DNA of 64,000 nt from Sphingomonas sp. Root710 (lineage in GTDB: Bacteria; Pseudomonadota; Alphaproteobacteria; Sphingomonadales; Sphingomonadaceae): assembly GCF_001429065.1 (NCBI RefSeq), contig NZ_LMIB01000012.1, positions 248,001 to 312,000 of the forward strand, in the 5' to 3' direction. The notes under the pieces were generated by a model. It saw nothing but the letters and a program-made list of their open reading frames with translations, was not told where the DNA came from and ran no database searches. Shown here piece by piece: positions 60,514-64,000 of this stretch. The number at the start of each line of letters is the position of its first letter. Position 1 is the first letter of the stretch. The position numbers and the translations under genes are program-made.

Positions 60514-61284
60514 TCAGGCTTCCGCGAGGATTCTGTCCTTCTCGTCGGGCGCCGGATAGTTGATCAGCACCGCGCGATATTTGCCCTTGAAGACGAACAG
60601 GCTGCCCGCCGCCGCCCCGATCACCCCATGATCCCGGACAAGGCCCCCGATGTCGTCGAGCGACCCGGCCCCGCCCAACAGGGTGAGCGGCAATGAGGTG
60701 GCGGCGCGGACCGCGGCGATGAGGTCGCGGTCATAGCCCTTCATCACGCCGTCGCGGTCGACATTGTTGAGCAGGATCTCGCCGGCCCCAAGGTCCTGCA
60801 CCGCGCGCGCGAACGATACCGGATCACGGCCGGTCCGCCGCGTGGCGTTGTGCGTCACGACCTCGGCCCGGCGCAGCAGGCCGGTCTTCTGCACGTCGAG
60901 CACCGCGACGATGCTCTGGCTCCCCACCCGGGCGGCCGCCTCCGGCAGGAGCTGCGAATCCGCATGCAACGCCGCCCCCAACGCGACCTTCTCCACGCCG
61001 AGCCCGACGATGCGCTCGATCTGCTCGACCCGGCCGACGCCTCCGCCATAGCAGAGCGGCATGCGGCATTCGTTCGCCAATATCTCGATCAGCCGGTAAT
61101 TGGGTTCGCGGCCATGCCGCGTCGCATCGATATCGACGACGATCAGCTCGTCGACTTGCTTTTCGTTGAAGATGCGCACCGCGTTGATCGGGTCGCCGAC
61201 ATATTTCGGGCTGCCGAACCGCGTCGTCTTCACGAGGCCGCCGTCCTGGACGAGGAGACAGGGCATGATCCGCGCACGCAGCAT
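60514..61284 (-). CDS. HisF-like cyclase subunit (surface-sugar type)
   Basis: The 256-residue protein is a HisF paralogue with the beta/alpha-barrel motifs RARIMPCLLVQDGGLVKTTR, VDELIVVDIDATR, GGGVGRVEQIERI and LLNNVDRDG. The histidine-biosynthesis enzyme has DVDAAR-like and CKR motifs, but this group differs. Together with the HisH-like gene and the WbpG-type gene it matches the wbpG-hisH2-hisF2 arrangement, which converts a sugar amide to an amidine. It is the last gene of the leftward surface-polysaccharide operon here. Confidence 0.85.
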   Translation of the reverse strand: MLRARIMPCLLVQDGGLVKTTRFGSPKYVGDPINAVRIFNEKQVDELIVVDIDATRHGREPNYRLIEILANECRMPLCYGGGVGRVEQIERIVGLGVEKVALGAALHADSQLLPEAAARVGSQSIVAVLDVQKTGLLRRAEVVTHNATRRTGRDPVSFARAVQDLGAGEILLNNVDRDGVMKGYDRDLIAAVRAATSLPLTLLGGAGSLDDIGGLVRDHGVIGAAAGSLFVFKGKYRAVLINYPAPDEKDRILAEA

Positions 61285-61286
61285 CG

Positions 61287-61898
61287 TCAGAGCGCCGCGA
61301 AATTCTTGAGCAGGCGGATGCCGCCGGCATGGCTCTTTTCGGGATGGAACTGGGTCGCGTAGATATTGCCCGCGCCGATCGCCGCGGCGAACGTCACGCC
61401 ATAGTCGGCCTTGGCCAGGATCGCGCCGTCGTCGGCGGGAATCATGTGGAACGAATGCAGGAAGTAGAAACGGCTGCCCTCCAGCCCGTCGAACAGCGGG
61501 CTCGGCCGGTGCAGGATGATGTCATTCCAGCCCATGTGCGGCAACTGCGTTTGCCCGTTGAGCCCTGCCGTATCGAGCTTCACGACCTCGGCGTCGATCC
61601 AGCCGAGCCCGGCCTCCCGCCCCTCCTCGCTCCGCCGCGCCATCATCTGCATGCCGACGCACACGCCCAGCACATCGGCCTTTTCTTCGAGCACGACGCG
61701 GTCGAGCATGTCGCGCATGCCCGACGCCTGCAGCCGCGCCATCGCCCAGTCGAACGCGCCGACGCCGGGCAGGATGATCTTGCGCGCACCCGCCAGCGCC
61801 GCCGCGCCGTCGGCGATGCGGACGGGGATGTTCAGCTGCCGGTAGATGTTGGCGAAGGCCTTCACATTGCCGAGGCCGTAATCGACGATGGTGATCAA
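61287..61898 (-). CDS. HisH-like glutamine amidotransferase subunit
   Basis: The 203-residue class I glutaminase starts at TTG 61898, overlapping the upstream stop. It has GVCVGMQMMARRSEEG with the nucleophile cysteine, and ATQFHPEKSH with the catalytic His and Glu. It supplies ammonia to the HisF-like partner. As part of the WbpG-HisH-HisF set it works in acetamidino-sugar formation rather than histidine synthesis, given the polysaccharide neighbours. Confidence 0.87.
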   Translation of the reverse strand: MITIVDYGLGNVKAFANIYRQLNIPVRIADGAAALAGARKIILPGVGAFDWAMARLQASGMRDMLDRVVLEEKADVLGVCVGMQMMARRSEEGREAGLGWIDAEVVKLDTAGLNGQTQLPHMGWNDIILHRPSPLFDGLEGSRFYFLHSFHMIPADDGAILAKADYGVTFAAAIGAGNIYATQFHPEKSHAGGIRLLKNFAAL

Positions 61899-63034
61899 CG
61901 CTTGCCGCCGATTTCGAGGCCGAGCCGGCGCATCGCCCAGGCGCCCGCGTCATAGATCGCCCGCTGGTTGCGATAGTCGCTGTAGCGCTTGTGCGGCAAT
62001 GCCATGAACCCCATCAGCTCGTCGACGCTGATGTCCAGCTTGTTGGCGACGAACTCCTTGTCCTGCGCGATCGTCTCGCGATCATAGGAGGGCTTTTCAA
62101 GCTCGGCCAGCGCGTCCTCCCGGCGCATCTGCCCGGTCACGATCAGGCTGGAGAACTGGACACGCCGCACGTCATATCCGAAGCGCTCGGGCAGCCAGTA
62201 GCTTTCGTAGAAGCGGGTGAAGCGCGATTCGAAATGCTTCTGCGGATAGGGCTGCCAGCCGAACCGCTCCGCCAGGAACGCCTTGGCCTCCTCCTTGACA
62301 TAAGGGACATGGTTGAGGGGGCGCAGCACCTTGATGCGACGGACATAGGGCAGCCACAGCTTGTGCCAGAGGATCGAGGTGACCGGATAGCTGCGCAGCG
62401 GGCGCCGGCCGAAGCGGCGATGGATGTCGCGGAGCTGCCAGGAATCCGACTGATAATACATCCACTCGACCGGATTGCGCACGCACTCGGTCGACAGGTT
62501 CGCGCCGGTCAGGATCGTGTTCACCCCATGCTCGGTCGCGAATTTGTACATCGTCGCGAAAAAGGCATGGTCCTGCGGAACGTCGATATGCGGCACGCCC
62601 GAGCGGAAGAAGGCGAGCTGGAGGTCCTTCATGTCTTCCCAGTTGATGACCTCGGTGAACAGGTCGAGCTTCAGCCCGTCGACCAGCCGCTCGATATTGT
62701 TGACCGCGATCTGGGAGTTCCAGCCGGCGTCGACATGGAACACCAGCGGCCGCAACCCCAGCATCTCCTTGGCGACATAGAGCAGATAGGAACTGTCGAT
62801 CCCCCCGCTCATGCCGATGATGCAGTCGAAGTCCTTCCCCCGCCCCGCCTTGCGCACCCGCTCCAGCGACCGTTCGAGCTCGGCCCGCCCGCGCTCGTCG
62901 GGGTGCCAGTTGGGCAGCGTGTGCTCACGGAAGGTGCGGCAATGATCGCAGACCCCCTCGGCGTCGAAGCTGATCGCGCTGTCGCTGGTGTCCATGACGC
63001 AGGAAGTGCAGATCTGGTAGGCGCGCCCGGTCAT
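61895..63034 (-). CDS. N-acetyl sugar amidotransferase (WbpG/PseA-like)
   Basis: The 379-residue protein has an N-terminal zinc-binding start (CTSCVMDTSDSAISF, DHCRTF) and a PP-loop ATP pyrophosphatase motif IIGMSGGIDSSYLLYVA. The layout matches WbpG/PseA enzymes, which, with HisH and HisF-type partners, make amidino-sugars for lipopolysaccharide or flagellin. It is first of the three-gene leftward set. The downstream gene for a fucose-type sugar is separated by 74 bases. Confidence 0.88.
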   Translation of the reverse strand: MTGRAYQICTSCVMDTSDSAISFDAEGVCDHCRTFREHTLPNWHPDERGRAELERSLERVRKAGRGKDFDCIIGMSGGIDSSYLLYVAKEMLGLRPLVFHVDAGWNSQIAVNNIERLVDGLKLDLFTEVINWEDMKDLQLAFFRSGVPHIDVPQDHAFFATMYKFATEHGVNTILTGANLSTECVRNPVEWMYYQSDSWQLRDIHRRFGRRPLRSYPVTSILWHKLWLPYVRRIKVLRPLNHVPYVKEEAKAFLAERFGWQPYPQKHFESRFTRFYESYWLPERFGYDVRRVQFSSLIVTGQMRREDALAELEKPSYDRETIAQDKEFVANKLDISVDELMGFMALPHKRYSDYRNQRAIYDAGAWAMRRLGLEIGGKR

Positions 63035-63108
63035 TGTGCTTCAGGAATTCCCGACAGGAGGAAGGACGTTTGCGATGACGTTACCCGATCGATCGCCATC
63101 ATGGCAGA

Positions 63109-64000
63109 TTATAGATGGCGCGCCTGATTTTGGTGATCGACGAACCAGCGATAGGCATCTTCCAGGCCGTCGCGGATGGCAATAGTGGGCTTCCAGCCGA
63201 GCGACGACAATTTGGAGATGTCGAGCAGCTTGCGCATCGTTCCGTCCGGCCGGCTCTCGTCGAAGCTTATTCGTCCTTGGAAGCCCGTGATGCCGGCAAT
63301 CATCACCGCCAGGTCCCGGATCGAAATGTCTTCGCCCAGGCCGACGTTCAGATGCGAACACATCGGACGGGTGACGGAGCGATATTCCTCCTCTGACAAA
63401 CCGAGCACGAAAAGGCAGGCCTCGGCCATGTCCTGCACGTGAAGAAACTCCCGCCGGGGCGTCCCCGTCCCCCAGACGACGACTTCGTCCGCCTGCCGCG
63501 CCGCTGCCTCGGTGAACCGTCGAATGAGGGCCGGCACCACATGCGAATTCTCGGGATGGAAATTGTCCCCGGGCCCATACAAATTGGTCGGCATCACGCT
63601 GCGGAAATCGGTGCCATATTGGCGGTTATAGCTTTCGCATAATTTTATGCCCGCGATCTTCGCGATAGCATAAGGCTCGTTGGTAGGTTCGAGGGCTCCC
63701 GTCAGAAGCGCCTCCTCTGCCAGCGGTTGAGCCGCCGCGCGTGGATAGATGCAGGAGGACCCCAGAAACAGCAATCTGGACACGCCCGCGGCGAAAGCCT
63801 GATGGATGACATTGCATTCCATCATCAGATTCTGATGGATGAACTCGGCCGGATAGCTGTTGTTCGCGTGAATCCCGCCAACCTTCGCGGCCGCGAGGAT
63901 CACCATGTCAGGTCTCTCCGCCTGCATGAACCCGGCTACCGCGTGACCGTCGGTCAGGTCGAGCTCGGCGTGGGTCCGGGTCAGCACCTCCTGCCCCCGA
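63109..64000 (-). CDS. fcl: GDP-L-fucose synthase, 5' end outside window
   Basis: The frame is open to the window edge, so the N-terminal NADP-binding loop is missing. The visible part starts [14 protein letters not shown] and has [50 protein letters not shown] with catalytic Tyr and Lys, and [16 protein letters not shown]. This is the extended SDR that epimerises and reduces GDP-4-keto-6-deoxymannose to GDP-L-fucose. It belongs with the amidotransferase set in a surface-polysaccharide locus. Confidence 0.92.
   Translation of the reverse strand, partial: RGQEVLTRTHAELDLTDGHAVAGFMQAERPDMVILAAAKVGGIHANNSYPAEFIHQNLMMECNVIHQAFAAGVSRLLFLGSSCIYPRAAAQPLAEEALLTGALEPTNEPYAIAKIAGIKLCESYNRQYGTDFRSVMPTNLYGPGDNFHPENSHVVPALIRRFTEAAARQADEVVVWGTGTPRREFLHVQDMAEACLFVLGLSEEEYRSVTRPMCSHLNVGLGEDISIRDLAVMIAGITGFQGRISFDESRPDGTMRKLLDISKLSSLGWKPTIAIRDGLEDAYRWFVDHQNQARHL

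Overview
The window looks like Sphingomonadaceae (Alphaproteobacteria) DNA. It carries four TonB-dependent receptors (one a decayed remnant), many TetR-family regulators and dense catabolic operons. About 24.8-64 kb is very GC-rich with tight, often overlapping operons. About 4.6-24.6 kb is visibly more AT-rich and mosaic. I recognise no rRNA, tRNA or CRISPR array. All functional calls rest on reading motifs by eye.

Region A (1-12.9 kb) is a catabolic cluster for a hydrophobic substrate. A leftward operon encodes a cytochrome P450, a zinc-ribbon/OB-fold HMG-CoA-synthase-like protein, a thiolase and a 3-hydroxyacyl-CoA dehydrogenase cut by the window edge. It diverges from an unusual XRE-TetR fusion regulator. 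An alpha/beta hydrolase, a TonB receptor, a frameshifted acyl-CoA thioesterase, an MDR oxidoreductase, a TetR regulator and a truncated SDR follow.

Region B (about 12.9-24.6 kb) is a mobile or degenerate island. It holds an AlpA-type regulator, a DUF6471 protein, a frameshifted IS1595-type transposase, a Panacea-domain antitoxin overlapping a small membrane protein (candidate toxin-antitoxin pair), hypothetical genes, a palindrome-rich segment, a PD-(D/E)XK nuclease-like protein, and a DUF5681 / large terminase / ParB-methyltransferase operon with no capsid or tail genes.

Region C (24.6-60.5 kb) is a large aromatic or natural-product catabolic locus. A 12-bp palindrome, TTGAACGTTCAA or a one- or two-base variant, recurs at six promoters: a secreted hydrolase, a TonB receptor, a thiolase/CoA-transferase operon, a VanA-like Rieske oxygenase, an MBL/FAA-hydrolase/SDR operon and an NmrA-like gene. 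A TetR gene sits divergent to one copy. A second, different operator is identical in two places: in front of another TetR gene, and 24 kb away in a divergent promoter. One arm of that divergon encodes a TonB receptor, a cyclase, an MFS transporter, an amidohydrolase, an NmrA-like protein and a LigM/DesA-type tetrahydrofolate (THF)-dependent O-demethylase. The other arm encodes an FAA hydrolase, a quinone oxidoreductase, MetF, PurU and FolB-like proteins, which would recycle the methyl group taken up by THF. A LysR-controlled operon (Fe-alcohol dehydrogenase, methylmalonate-semialdehyde dehydrogenase, 3-hydroxyisobutyryl-CoA hydrolase-like) suggests a branched C4 fragment is processed. A pcaR-pcaIJF set supplies the end of the beta-ketoadipate pathway.

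Region D (60.5-64 kb) is surface-polysaccharide biosynthesis: HisF- and HisH-like proteins with a WbpG/PseA-type amidotransferase, and a GDP-L-fucose synthase that runs off the window.
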